NCBI RefSeq assembly: GCF_020529025.1
Contig: NZ_JACNMM010000004.1
Location: forward strand, 1 to 64,000
Direction of reading: 5' to 3'
Length of the DNA stretch: 64,000 nt
DNA from: Oceaniglobus trochenteri
GTDB lineage: Bacteria > Pseudomonadota > Alphaproteobacteria > Rhodobacterales > Rhodobacteraceae
The position numbers and the translations under genes are program-made. Shown piece after piece: positions 1 through 6,739 of the stretch (its first letter is position 1; the number at the start of each line of letters is the position of its first letter). The notes under the pieces were generated by a model. It made no database searches, had not been told where the DNA came from, and worked only from the letters and a program-made list of their open reading frames with translations.

Positions 1-1037
1 TGGATATCCGCCATTCCGGCGAGACGGTACTGGATAATTTCAACTGCGATGGGAACACGTCGGCGGGTCCGTTCCTTCTGCGCGACTGCGTGGCGACCAT
101 CAAGAACGCTGCCATTACCGATTGCGACTCGGGCGGCATCGGCCTTCAAGACTGCTACACCCAAGGGTTCGGGGTTCAGAATGTGGACTTCGACGGCATC
201 GCGGACGGTGTTGATGCCCTCGCGCCCTGCGTTCACTATTCACGCGGGACGCACGGCTACATCGAGGATTGCACATTTGGCGTGACGACCGCCTGCGACG
301 TGCATATCCAAGGATCGCGCGATTTCCGCATCCGTGCACGGGGCAACACCCACGGCAGTTTCAACCGTGCCATCTTCTACGGTTCCCATGCGCCGGGGAT
401 TTTCCAGTTTGACCCCGACGAACCAAACGACATTTCAAGCTGCGGGGCGACCAACGGCGATACGCCGCTGCTGCTTGTGCCGGGCGTTTACATGGATGGC
501 ATCTGGGAAGGCAGGCAGGGGGCGGGGCATCGCTACTACCCCCTCAACGACGATTCCACATGGCCCGTCACGCTGACCGGGACCACTCGCACCAACATGG
601 CCGCGACGAATGCTGAAATCATGCCGTTCAACATGCCGGGGCCGTGGCTGCTCTCTCCGAAAGCGTGGGGGCAGGTTGAATACGAGATTGACTGCCCGGT
701 TGCCGAAACCGTCACGATCCAGATTGCAGGCGACAGTTCCAGCACCAGCTATCTGTTGGGTGCAATCACGCTCAGCCCCACGGCGGCGACCATCTACAAG
801 GTCATTTTCAACGTCAGCGGGCCGTTGCCCGGAAACACTGTTGGCCGGTATTCCGCTACGGCCATCGGCAGTGATGGATCGTCCAAGGCCGAATTTGGCG
901 TGACGGGCAACGTGACCAACGCCGCCCTTTCCGGCCTGTCGATGGCGGCGAAAACCACTCGCCTCTACGTCACGCGGTCGGCTGGCACGGGGAACCTGCG
1001 GATATTGCGGATGCCGCAATCCGAGGTATCCGCATGA
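1..1037 (+). CDS. Phage tail-spike / parallel beta-helix protein, C-terminal part (5' truncated by window)
   Basis: The frame is open from base 3 with no start codon, so the gene begins before the window; about 345 residues are visible. The first ~130 residues are rich in short turns with D, N, G, C and I/V (for example DCDSGGIGL and CTFGVTTACDVHI), the look of a right-handed beta-helix as in pectate-lyase-fold tail spikes. The remainder looks like a beta-sandwich and ends in LRILRMPQSEVSA. Position immediately upstream of a lysis cassette fits a structural host-recognition protein that closes the late phage operon. Family assignment rests on sequence texture and context, not on a catalytic motif. 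Confidence 0.6.
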   Translation, partial: DIRHSGETVLDNFNCDGNTSAGPFLLRDCVATIKNAAITDCDSGGIGLQDCYTQGFGVQNVDFDGIADGVDALAPCVHYSRGTHGYIEDCTFGVTTACDVHIQGSRDFRIRARGNTHGSFNRAIFYGSHAPGIFQFDPDEPNDISSCGATNGDTPLLLVPGVYMDGIWEGRQGAGHRYYPLNDDSTWPVTLTGTTRTNMAATNAEIMPFNMPGPWLLSPKAWGQVEYEIDCPVAETVTIQIAGDSSSTSYLLGAITLSPTAATIYKVIFNVSGPLPGNTVGRYSATAIGSDGSSKAEFGVTGNVTNAALSGLSMAAKTTRLYVTRSAGTGNLRILRMPQSEVSA

Positions 1038-1074
1038 CCAGCGACGAATTCCCGAAAACATGGCGGGGCTGACC

Positions 1075-1404
1075 ATGGCGCAAGACCCTGGCCCATGGGC
1101 CGAAATCTTCAACCAGCGCGGCGCCCTGATCGCGTTCTTCGGCGGGCTTGGCGGTGCAGTTCGATCCGCCGCGCTGAAAACCACATGGCGCGAAAGCCTC
1201 CGGGTGGTGTTCGTCGGCAGCGCCACCAGTTTCGGCGTCGGCACCTTGGCCCCGTACCTTCTCAAGCCGTGGGTGGGCGACCTGCCCGAGGGCATCCACG
1301 GGGCGCTAGGCACGATCTGCGCCGCTGCATTTCTGACGGGCCTGATCGCCGTGACCATGATCGAGCGGTGGGTGGATGTGTCTGAAAAGGAGAAGGAGAA
1401 ATGA
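1075..1404 (+). CDS. Putative phage holin-like small membrane protein
   Basis: About 109 residues. Hydrophobic segments lie around residues 15-30 (GALIAFFGGLGGAV), 45-65 and 80-100 (ICAAAFLTGLIAVTMIERW), and the tail is highly charged (SEKEKEK). Small size, two or three membrane spans, charged C-terminus and position just before a membrane protein and an endolysin fit a holin, which forms the lesion through which the endolysin acts. An in-frame ATG at 1060 would add MAGLT; 1075 is preferred because GGCGGGG lies a few bases upstream. The stop overlaps the next start (ATGA at 1401). Confidence 0.5.
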   Translation: MAQDPGPWAEIFNQRGALIAFFGGLGGAVRSAALKTTWRESLRVVFVGSATSFGVGTLAPYLLKPWVGDLPEGIHGALGTICAAAFLTGLIAVTMIERWVDVSEKEKEK

Positions 1405-1880
1405 TCCGGGTTTCAAAAGGAACGCCGAACGAGAATGCGCTGCGAACGATGCTGGTGGGGGCCTTCCTGACCGTTGTTATCCTCGTCGGCATCGATCCGG
1501 CTGTGAGGGTCTATGATGAGCATCTTCGGGTGCGCCCATGGCTCCACGCCACAATCGAAATCATCCCCCAGCGCAACGACAGAAAGCCCGTCCTGCTGTA
1601 CCGCGTCAATGCCCCGGCGTTTGTCGAGGGGCGGTGGAAGGCATGGCCGGAACTGGAAAGCGGGCGGCGTCTGGCTGGCGGGGGCGGGAGCGGAACCTAC
1701 AGCACGAAATCGGTTGAACGCGCTTGGGATTGGGATGCCTTCTTTGAGGCTGATCGCCCGGTGCCGAATGAGCCATTCCGAATTTGCGTGAGCTACACGG
1801 TGCGCACGGCGCGCGGCGTTGCGGGTGACTTCGGCCCGTTTTGCTCTGACCTTTATGACCCGAGGATACCCAGTAAATGA
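1401..1880 (+). CDS. Hypothetical phage membrane-anchored protein
   Basis: 159 residues, not recognised. One N-terminal membrane segment (about residues 15-32, TMLVGAFLTVVILVGID) is followed by a ~120-residue soluble part with a Gly-rich turn (AGGGGSG) and several aromatics, probably periplasmic. It overlaps the holin-like gene by four bases and the endolysin gene by four bases (ATGA both times), so it is translationally coupled into the lysis operon. A role in lysis timing or a moron function is possible, but nothing in the sequence proves it. Confidence 0.5.
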   Translation: MIRVSKGTPNENALRTMLVGAFLTVVILVGIDPAVRVYDEHLRVRPWLHATIEIIPQRNDRKPVLLYRVNAPAFVEGRWKAWPELESGRRLAGGGGSGTYSTKSVERAWDWDAFFEADRPVPNEPFRICVSYTVRTARGVAGDFGPFCSDLYDPRIPSK

Positions 1881-2644
1881 GAGAGAACTTCGCCGAAAGC
1901 CTGCGGGCCGTCCTGATCCATGAAGGCGGTTATGTGAACCACCCGAAAGACCCCGGCGGCGCGACCAACAAGGGTATCACGCACCGGACCTACACCGCGT
2001 GGCTGCGCCAGCACAACCAGCCGGTGCGGTCAGTCAAGGAAATCACCGACGAGGAAGTGGCCGCGATTTACAAGGCGCAGTATTGGGACGCCGTGCGCGG
2101 CGATGATCTGCCGTCCGGTCTGGACTATGCCGTGTTCGACTTCGCAGTGAACAGCGGACCAGCCCGCGCGGCGCAGTTTGTCCAGAGGATCGTCGGCGTT
2201 GATGCTGACGGCGTGATCGGGGCGCAGACACTGGCGGCAATCGGGCGAACCAGCGCGAAACAGGTGGTCGCCGAACTGTGCGCGGCGCGGCTGACGTGGC
2301 TCAAGCGGCTCAAGACTTGGGCGACGTTCGGCAAGGGCTGGGCGCGGCGCGTGGCCGAGGTCCGGGCAAAGGCGATCCGACTGGCCGAGGCAAGCTATGT
2401 GCATGTCACCGGCCCGGAAGCGAGCGAACCCGCCCCCGGCAAAGCATCCGGCCCGGAGAGCACCACCGCTACCATCAAGGACGTGCTGAGCGACAAGGGA
2501 GCGGTGGGGGGCGTGGCGGGCGTTCTGGGCGCTGCTGGGACGCTGCTGGGCGGCAATGGCCCGGTGCAGTACGCCATCGCCGCTGTGCTGGTCATGGCGG
2601 CTCTGACGGGCATCTGGTGGCTTGTGCGAGGTCGGCAGGCATGA
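1877..2644 (+). CDS. Phage endolysin, GH108 N-acetylmuramidase with C-terminal membrane segments
   Basis: 255 residues. The N-terminus carries the GH108 signature IHEGGYVNHPKDPGGATNKG (residues 13-32), whose Glu is the expected catalytic acid for cleaving the MurNAc-GlcNAc bond of peptidoglycan. A peptidoglycan-binding-like region follows (about 90-125, FVQRIVGVDADGVIGAQT). After a low-complexity linker the last ~50 residues are hydrophobic (GAVGGVAGVLGAAGTLLGG, then QYAIAAVLVMAALTGIWWLV), giving one or two membrane spans. There is no N-terminal signal peptide, so the C-terminal anchor is notable. The start overlaps the preceding stop and the stop overlaps the next start. Confidence 0.85.
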   Translation: MRENFAESLRAVLIHEGGYVNHPKDPGGATNKGITHRTYTAWLRQHNQPVRSVKEITDEEVAAIYKAQYWDAVRGDDLPSGLDYAVFDFAVNSGPARAAQFVQRIVGVDADGVIGAQTLAAIGRTSAKQVVAELCAARLTWLKRLKTWATFGKGWARRVAEVRAKAIRLAEASYVHVTGPEASEPAPGKASGPESTTATIKDVLSDKGAVGGVAGVLGAAGTLLGGNGPVQYAIAAVLVMAALTGIWWLVRGRQA

Positions 2645-2853
2645 CCCGCCTTTACCTGCTGATCGGTGGCGCGGCGGTTGTCGCGTCACTGGCCGGGGCG
2701 CTGTGGTGGGCCATCCAGGACAACGCCAACCTGCGGGCCGAACGCGACGGGCTGGGCGAAACCATCAACAACGCGAGGGACTTCAATGAAGGCGCTGCTA
2801 ATCCTGACGATTGCAACTGGCTTGACCGCTTGCGTGAAACCTGCCCCGATTGA
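2641..2853 (+). CDS. Putative i-spanin (Rz-like) inner-membrane lysis protein
   Basis: 70 residues: an N-terminal membrane span (LYLLIGGAAVVASLAGALWW) followed by a short polar, helix-prone periplasmic part (NANLRAERDGLGETINNARD). This is the Rz layout but much shorter than the usual ~150 residues. The downstream lipoprotein gene starts inside it in another frame, the classical nested Rz/Rz1 arrangement. With the outer-membrane partner it would fuse the inner and outer membranes in the last step of lysis. Assignment rests on topology and gene nesting. Confidence 0.6.
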   Translation: MTRLYLLIGGAAVVASLAGALWWAIQDNANLRAERDGLGETINNARDFNEGAANPDDCNWLDRLRETCPD

Positions 2854-2989
2854 TGCCGTGCCGTGCATCGCCCTCAAGCCCCGTACAGACGCGTTGCGCG
2901 CCGCGCTGGTGAAGCACCCCGAGACGCCAGAAGCGGTGGGGCAGGCGGGCGCTGACGTGGTGCTAGGGGCCGAGGCGGTGTGCGGGTGA
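2786..2989 (+). CDS. Putative o-spanin (Rz1-like) outer-membrane lipoprotein
   Basis: 67 residues. MKALLILTIATGLTAC is a compact lipoprotein signal; GLTAC is the lipobox with Cys16 as the predicted lipidated residue. The rest is short, with a Pro-containing stretch (VKPAPIDAVPC) as in many Rz1 proteins. It starts inside the i-spanin gene in the +1 frame and runs 136 bases past its stop. The next start at 2989 overlaps the stop (TGATG). Outer-membrane location and partnership with the preceding protein are inferred from the family pattern. Confidence 0.6.
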   Translation: MKALLILTIATGLTACVKPAPIDAVPCIALKPRTDALRAALVKHPETPEAVGQAGADVVLGAEAVCG

Positions 2990-3189
2990 TGTTGCTCCTC
3001 ACCGCGACCATCTGCCTGCTGTCCGACCCGGTCACGGTCGATTGCCGAACCGAGGCCATGCGGATCGAAACGGACCCCCGCGAATGCCTGGCGCTGGTCG
3101 CACCGGTCGAGGCCATGCTGGCTGTCCGTCGATCAGAAGGCCATCCGTCGCCGGGTCGTCATTCAGGACATAGGAATATGTCCCGATAG
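2989..3189 (+). pseudogene. Small phage protein, apparently truncated at a recombination junction
   Basis: The frame starts at ATG 2989, overlapping the o-spanin stop; a GTG at 2980 is also possible. Residues 1-45 look like a genuine small exported protein: a short hydrophobic start (MLLLTATICLLSDPVTVDC) and a Cys-containing helix ending EAMLA. From residue 46 on (VRRSEGHPSPGRHSGHRNMSR) the composition changes to what is expected from reading the opposite-strand gene backwards. The switch is at about base 3121, exactly where the facing DUF262 gene also loses its conserved sequence. I read this as a gene that lost its 3' end. Confidence 0.5.
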
Positions 3190-3400
3190 GAATGCCGAGC
3201 CAAAGGCTTTCGATCAAGCGGACCATCTGTGCCTCCGTCCAGACAAGCGGGCGCTGCCAAGATGGCAAGCGAAACCCCATGACCTGACGATCTGGAAGGT
3301 GTGCGAATTGGGCGTTCTGCCAATTGAGTTCAGCGTGACTTACGGCAGAAGCCATGTGCTGCCCCAGTCGGTAGGGGGTCGGCATCTTCCGATCATTCAT
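3032..3400 (-). pseudogene. DUF262-type (GmrSD/ParB-like nuclease family) protein, N-terminal fragment
   Basis: The first ~90 residues carry the N-terminal DUF262 pattern: FRLPSWQRPLVWTEAQM, then LIESLWLGIPIG, then LLIDGQ. In intact members the last motif continues as IDGQQRL within a protein of several hundred residues. Here the residue after Gln is Pro and the following 30 residues (PAWPRPVRPAPGIRGG and on) are unrelated, ending at a stop at 3032. Genuine sequence therefore ends at about base 3121. DUF262 proteins are nucleases or NTP-driven modules found in defence systems and mobile elements. The start at 3400 overlaps the stop of the upstream minus-strand gene, so this was the last gene of a small operon. 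Confidence 0.65.
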
Positions 3401-3596
3401 CCTCTATCCCTTCGATCCGGCCCAGCGTCTCCGGGTCCATGAAAAACGTCTCGGCAATGCTCTGGAACCGCGAGACGGCATCCGCCATCTTCTGCGGGTG
3501 GCCCTCCTGCGCCGCATCCCACACGTCCTGCCAGCGTTGTTTCGCCTTGCGGATCGTCATGCGGCCCTTCGGGATGGTGGGGCGGGTCATGGGCAT
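3393..3596 (-). CDS. Hypothetical small prophage protein
   Basis: 67 residues, starting MPMTRPTIPKGRMTIRKAKQ and ending GRIEGIEDE; basic at the start and acidic at the end, with a helical centre (DVWDAAQEGHPQKMADAVSRF). I do not recognise a family. The ATG at 3596 was chosen because it overlaps the upstream stop (TGATG) while a longer frame would run back inside the upstream gene. It is the middle gene of a three-gene minus-strand operon facing the lysis cassette. Confidence 0.55.
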   Translation of the reverse strand: MPMTRPTIPKGRMTIRKAKQRWQDVWDAAQEGHPQKMADAVSRFQSIAETFFMDPETLGRIEGIEDE

Positions 3597-3994
3597 CAGT
3601 TGGAGGCCCTTTCGTCGTGGTCCCAGCACTGCATATCTTCGTCCACCATTTCCCAAGCCCCCGCGATGGTCCAATCCAAGTCATCCGACCCAAACGGCTC
3701 GCCAAAGCTGCGCAAGATTTCGATGGCATAATCGCGGGCATCCGCCATGTGGAAACCGCCGCGCGTTCTGGCAATTAGACGGCGAGCCATAAAGTCGATG
3801 AACATGGCCAGAGGCACATCGCCCGCCTGCGCGATTGGCGCCAAGATCACCATCTGACGGGCTGGTCTGCCGCTGGACTCTCTAGACAGTTCCATTACGT
3901 AACGGCGCGGCCTTTCGGGATGTTTGGAAAAGCATCGGGCGCATACCCAAATGCCATTCACTTCATCGCCAAGCCAGTGGGTACAGTCGGCCAT
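3596..3994 (-). CDS. Hypothetical prophage protein with possible zinc-binding N-terminus
   Basis: 132 residues from ATG 3994, with a purine-rich GGGGTG just upstream. The N-terminus MADCTHWLGDEVNGIWVCARC has Cys4, His6, Cys18 and Cys21, a spacing that could hold a zinc ion. The rest is alpha-helical (AMFIDFMARRLIARTRGGF, DYAIEILRSFG) with an acidic C-terminus. No family is recognised. It is the first gene of the minus-strand operon and reads away from tRNA-Cys. Confidence 0.55.
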   Translation of the reverse strand: MADCTHWLGDEVNGIWVCARCFSKHPERPRRYVMELSRESSGRPARQMVILAPIAQAGDVPLAMFIDFMARRLIARTRGGFHMADARDYAIEILRSFGEPFGSDDLDWTIAGAWEMVDEDMQCWDHDERASN

Positions 3995-4125
3995 CACGCG
4001 CACCCCGCGCGGGTCAGGCTGTCTCGGCCATGGCACGGAACATGAACGGAACGGGAATTGGTAGCATTTCCACGAAACCGGGTAGAACCGGGCGTGGGGT
4101 CAACTCGTAAGTCATTGAAAAGCAA

Positions 4126-4199
4126 TGGAGGCGAGTAGGAGAATCGAACTCCTGTACACGGATTTGCAATCCGCTGCGTAACCACTCCGCCAACTCGCC
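4126..4199 (-). tRNA. tRNA-Cys (anticodon GCA)
   Basis: Read on the minus strand the 74-base gene starts GGCGAGTTGGCGGAGTGG, has the anticodon stem-loop GGATTGCAAATCC with anticodon GCA, a T-loop GTTCGATTC, and ends with acceptor strand ACTCGCC, discriminator T and an encoded CCA. Acceptor GGCGAGT pairs fully with ACTCGCC, and U73 is the cysteine identity discriminator. Its 3' end points to the prophage at lower coordinates, which is the geometry expected when a phage has used the tRNA 3' end as its attachment site. Confidence 0.95.
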
Positions 4200-4219
4200 T
4201 AGCCCGTTGTGGTGCATGG

Positions 4220-4248
4220 CATTTACCCCGTCCGTCGGCTGGCCGCAA
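4220..4248 (-). promoter_or_regulatory. Predicted sigma-70 promoter of tRNA-Cys
   Basis: On the minus strand TTGCGG (4243-4248) and TAAATG (4220-4225) are separated by exactly 17 bases. Transcription would start about 14 bases before the tRNA 5' end, a normal leader length. The match to consensus is partial. Confidence 0.4.
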
Positions 4249-4294
4249 GTGGCGTCTCTGCACAATCTGTGCACATTCATTGCGCAGCCCCTGT

Positions 4295-4555
4295 TCATTC
4301 TGCCTCGACATACATGCGCGAACGGTCGATCCGTTCAGCCGGTCCATCCACGAGAAAGCGGACGAACCCGACGCCTTGCGCGGCCGCATCGGTGAAAGGG
4401 TTGCTCCGGCCTGGCCGTGCACCGATGTGCAGCCAGCGGCGCTGACCGCGACGCCACAGAACACGGGGCAGGGCGCGCTTTTGCCCATCCGCCTGTTGCC
4501 CAGCCCCGCAAATCGTGCCAAACCCGGTTTCAATGAAATGAACGGATGAGTTCAG
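4295..4555 (-). other. Coding-like open frame without a clear start, between tRNA-Cys and pcm
   Basis: The 360-base gap 4200-4558 is not empty: on the minus strand a frame is open from 4555 to a TGA at 4295. Its distal half reads like real protein: LWRRGQRRWLHIGARPGRSN followed by PFTDAAAQGVGFVRFLVDGP and ERIDRSRMYVEAE. There is no ATG, GTG or TTG at a sensible place; CTG or ATT would be needed. It could be a small conserved Rhodobacterales protein with a non-standard start, or the remnant of one. I cannot name it. Confidence 0.3.
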
Positions 4556-4558
4556 TCA

Positions 4559-5212
4559 ATGACCGACTTTGCCAAGCGCCGCATGATGATGGTGGACAAC
4601 CAGATCCGCCCGTCCGATGTGACCAAGTTTCCCATCATCGACGCCATGTTAAACGTGCCGCGCGAGATCTATGTTCCCGCGTCCCGCCGCGAGGCCGCCT
4701 ATGTGGGCGAGAACATCGAACTGGGCGGGGGGCGTTGCATCGTCGAGCCGCGCACACTGGCCAAGATGCTGGACGCGGCGGACGTGCAGCCGGGTGACCT
4801 GGTGCTGGATGTCGGTTGTGCGCTGGGATATTCCTCGGCGATCCTGGCCTGCATGGCCGAAGCCGTGGTTGCCGTCGAGGAAGACGCAGACATGGCGCGC
4901 GAGGCCGCCGATACGCTGAGCGATCAGGGCGTCGATAACGTCGCGGTCGTCGAAGCGCCGCTGACCGAGGGCGCGCCCAAACATGGCCCCTATGACGTGA
5001 TCATCGTCGAGGGGGCGGTGCAAGAGGTGCCGCAGGCCCTGCTGGATCAGCTCAACGAGGGCGGGCGCATTGCCTGCCTGTTCCAGGAAGGCACCCTTGG
5101 GGTGTGCCGGATCGGTTATCAGATCGACGGTCGGATCAGCTGGCGTTTCGCGTTCAATGCCTCGGCGCCGGTTCTTCCGGGGTTTGCCCGGCAACCGGCA
5201 TTCGTTTTTTAA
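4559..5212 (+). CDS. pcm: Protein-L-isoaspartate O-methyltransferase family protein
   Basis: 217 residues. The SAM-binding motif I is [13 protein letters not shown] (residues 81-93), with an acidic post-motif loop AVVAVEED. The N-terminus [20 protein letters not shown] matches the family's opening helix, and VPREIYVP precedes the substrate loop. Classical family members methylate damaged isoaspartyl residues for repair. This version is short at the C-terminus and sits directly upstream of tolC, a pairing common in alphaproteobacteria, so its true substrate is uncertain. The 39-base gap suggests co-transcription with tolC. Confidence 0.85.
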   Translation: MTDFAKRRMMMVDNQIRPSDVTKFPIIDAMLNVPREIYVPASRREAAYVGENIELGGGRCIVEPRTLAKMLDAADVQPGDLVLDVGCALGYSSAILACMAEAVVAVEEDADMAREAADTLSDQGVDNVAVVEAPLTEGAPKHGPYDVIIVEGAVQEVPQALLDQLNEGGRIACLFQEGTLGVCRIGYQIDGRISWRFAFNASAPVLPGFARQPAFVF

Positions 5213-5251
5213 GGCCCGACGGTTTTCGGGAGTACATTGGGAGAGGCCAAG

Positions 5252-6631
5252 ATGTTGACCAACCGGATCGCTGCGGGGCTCTTGTCGGCCACACTTTTCG
5301 GGGCTTCGGCGCTGGCGCCCCTCGCCGCAAGTGCCGAGACCCTGGCCGATGCCATGGTCGGCGCCTACAAGCACAGCGGCCTTCTGGAGCAGAACCGCGC
5401 CACTCTGCGCGCCGCTGACGAGGATGTGGCACAGGCCGTGGCCACCCTGCGCCCGGTCATCAGCTATCTGGCCTCCACCACCTACAACTTCTCGCTTTCG
5501 GCCAGCGTCGACAACACCGACAGCAACCTCGCGATCACCCTTGAACAGCTGTTGTTCGATTTCGGCGGTGCGAAACTGGGCGTCGAGATCGCCAAGGAAA
5601 CCGTTCTGGCCACCCGCGAGGGGCTGATCGGGGTCGAGATGAACGTGCTTTTCGCCGCCGTCGATGCCTATCTTTCCGTGCGCAACGATTCTGCCCAGGT
5701 GAACCTGCGCCAAAGCAACATGCGCCTGATCGAACGCGAACTGCGCGCGGCCCGTGACCGGTTCGAGGTGGGCGAGGTGACGCGCACCGATGTGTCCTTC
5801 GCCGAATCGCGCCTGGCATCGGCCCGCGCGGGCCTGGCCGCGGCCCAGGGCGATCTGGCCCGTTCGCGCGAGGCTTACCGCCAGGCCGTGGGGCGTTATC
5901 CCGACACGCTCAGCCCGCCGCCGACGCCTCCGAAAACCGCGAATTCGCTTGAGGCCGCCCGCGAGGTCGCGCGCCGCACCCACCCCGATATCCGCCGGGC
6001 CATGCGCCAGGTGACGGTGGCCGAACTGGGCATCGCCCGCGCCGAGGCCGCGATGAAGCCCACGCTGCAACTGCGCGGCAGTGTCGGCGTGAACGAGGAT
6101 TTCGACAACGCCTCGTCGGTGGGGCTGCGCCTCAGCGGTCCGATTTACCAGGGCGGGCGGCTCAGCTCGGCCATGCGGCAGGCGCAGGCCCGCCGCGACG
6201 CCAGCCGCGCTTCGCTGCACAACACCCGGTTCCTGGTGGAACAGACGGTGGGCAATTCCTGGGCCTCGCTTGCCGTCGCGCAGGCCAGCCTTGCGGCCAG
6301 CGACGAACAGGTGCGCGCCGCCACTGTCGCCTTTCGCGGCGTGCAGGAGGAAGCGACCCTGGGCGCCCGCACCACGCTGGACGTGCTGAACGCCGAACAG
6401 GAACTGCTGGACGCCCGCGCCTCGCGCATCACCGCCGAAACCAACCGCATCACCGCGATCTACGGCCTTCTTGCGTCGATGGGTCTTTTGACGGTCGATC
6501 ATCTGGGGCTGGGCATCGTGACCTACGATCCGGCGGCCTATTACAACGCCGTGCGCGACGCGCCGACACGCTTTGTCAGCCCCCAGGGCGAAAAGCTGGA
6601 CCGTGTGTTGAAATCGCTGGGCAAGAAATAG
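5252..6631 (+). CDS. tolC: TolC family outer-membrane efflux/secretion channel
   Basis: 459 residues. The signal peptide is LTNRIAAGLLSATLFGASAL ending ASA before ETLADAMVGAYKHSG. Two OEP repeats follow, each rich in long Ala/Arg/Glu helices (for example RFEVGEVTRTDVSFAESRLA near residue 170 and ATLGARTTLDVLNAEQELLD near 370), the standard trimeric alpha-barrel pattern with LDVLNAEQELLDA as the family's conserved stretch. It forms the outer-membrane exit duct for RND, ABC or MFS pumps and type I secretion. The start at 5252 has GGGAGAGG nearby; an upstream TTG at 5237 in frame is less likely. A weak stem (TGCCGA/TCGGCA) follows the stop. Confidence 0.92.
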   Translation: MLTNRIAAGLLSATLFGASALAPLAASAETLADAMVGAYKHSGLLEQNRATLRAADEDVAQAVATLRPVISYLASTTYNFSLSASVDNTDSNLAITLEQLLFDFGGAKLGVEIAKETVLATREGLIGVEMNVLFAAVDAYLSVRNDSAQVNLRQSNMRLIERELRAARDRFEVGEVTRTDVSFAESRLASARAGLAAAQGDLARSREAYRQAVGRYPDTLSPPPTPPKTANSLEAAREVARRTHPDIRRAMRQVTVAELGIARAEAAMKPTLQLRGSVGVNEDFDNASSVGLRLSGPIYQGGRLSSAMRQAQARRDASRASLHNTRFLVEQTVGNSWASLAVAQASLAASDEQVRAATVAFRGVQEEATLGARTTLDVLNAEQELLDARASRITAETNRITAIYGLLASMGLLTVDHLGLGIVTYDPAAYYNAVRDAPTRFVSPQGEKLDRVLKSLGKK

Positions 6632-6739
6632 GCAAGTGCCGACAATCGGCATGAAACCGTCATGAACCTTTTGTCTCTATCAGTTGTGTGACACCGCAAC
6701 TGCGATTACACTTTCGGCGGAGCAGACAGAGGCACAATC

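Noticed and set aside
1034-1072. 12-codon frame after the tail-spike stop
   Set aside because: Too short for support and without a recognisable product; possibly just translational overlap.
1-3200. Gene transfer agent cluster as source of the phage genes
   Set aside because: The lysis cassette with tail spike and spanins next to a tRNA, and an opposing DUF262 operon, do not match the conserved Rhodobacterales GTA order, although the upstream part is not visible.
4014-4298. 94-residue minus-strand open frame
   Set aside because: It runs straight through tRNA-Cys in its own direction and has no family features.
6681-6702. CAGTTG/CAACTG inverted repeat upstream of the PopZ-like gene
   Set aside because: A 6-bp arm with a 10-base spacer is expected by chance in this length of sequence.
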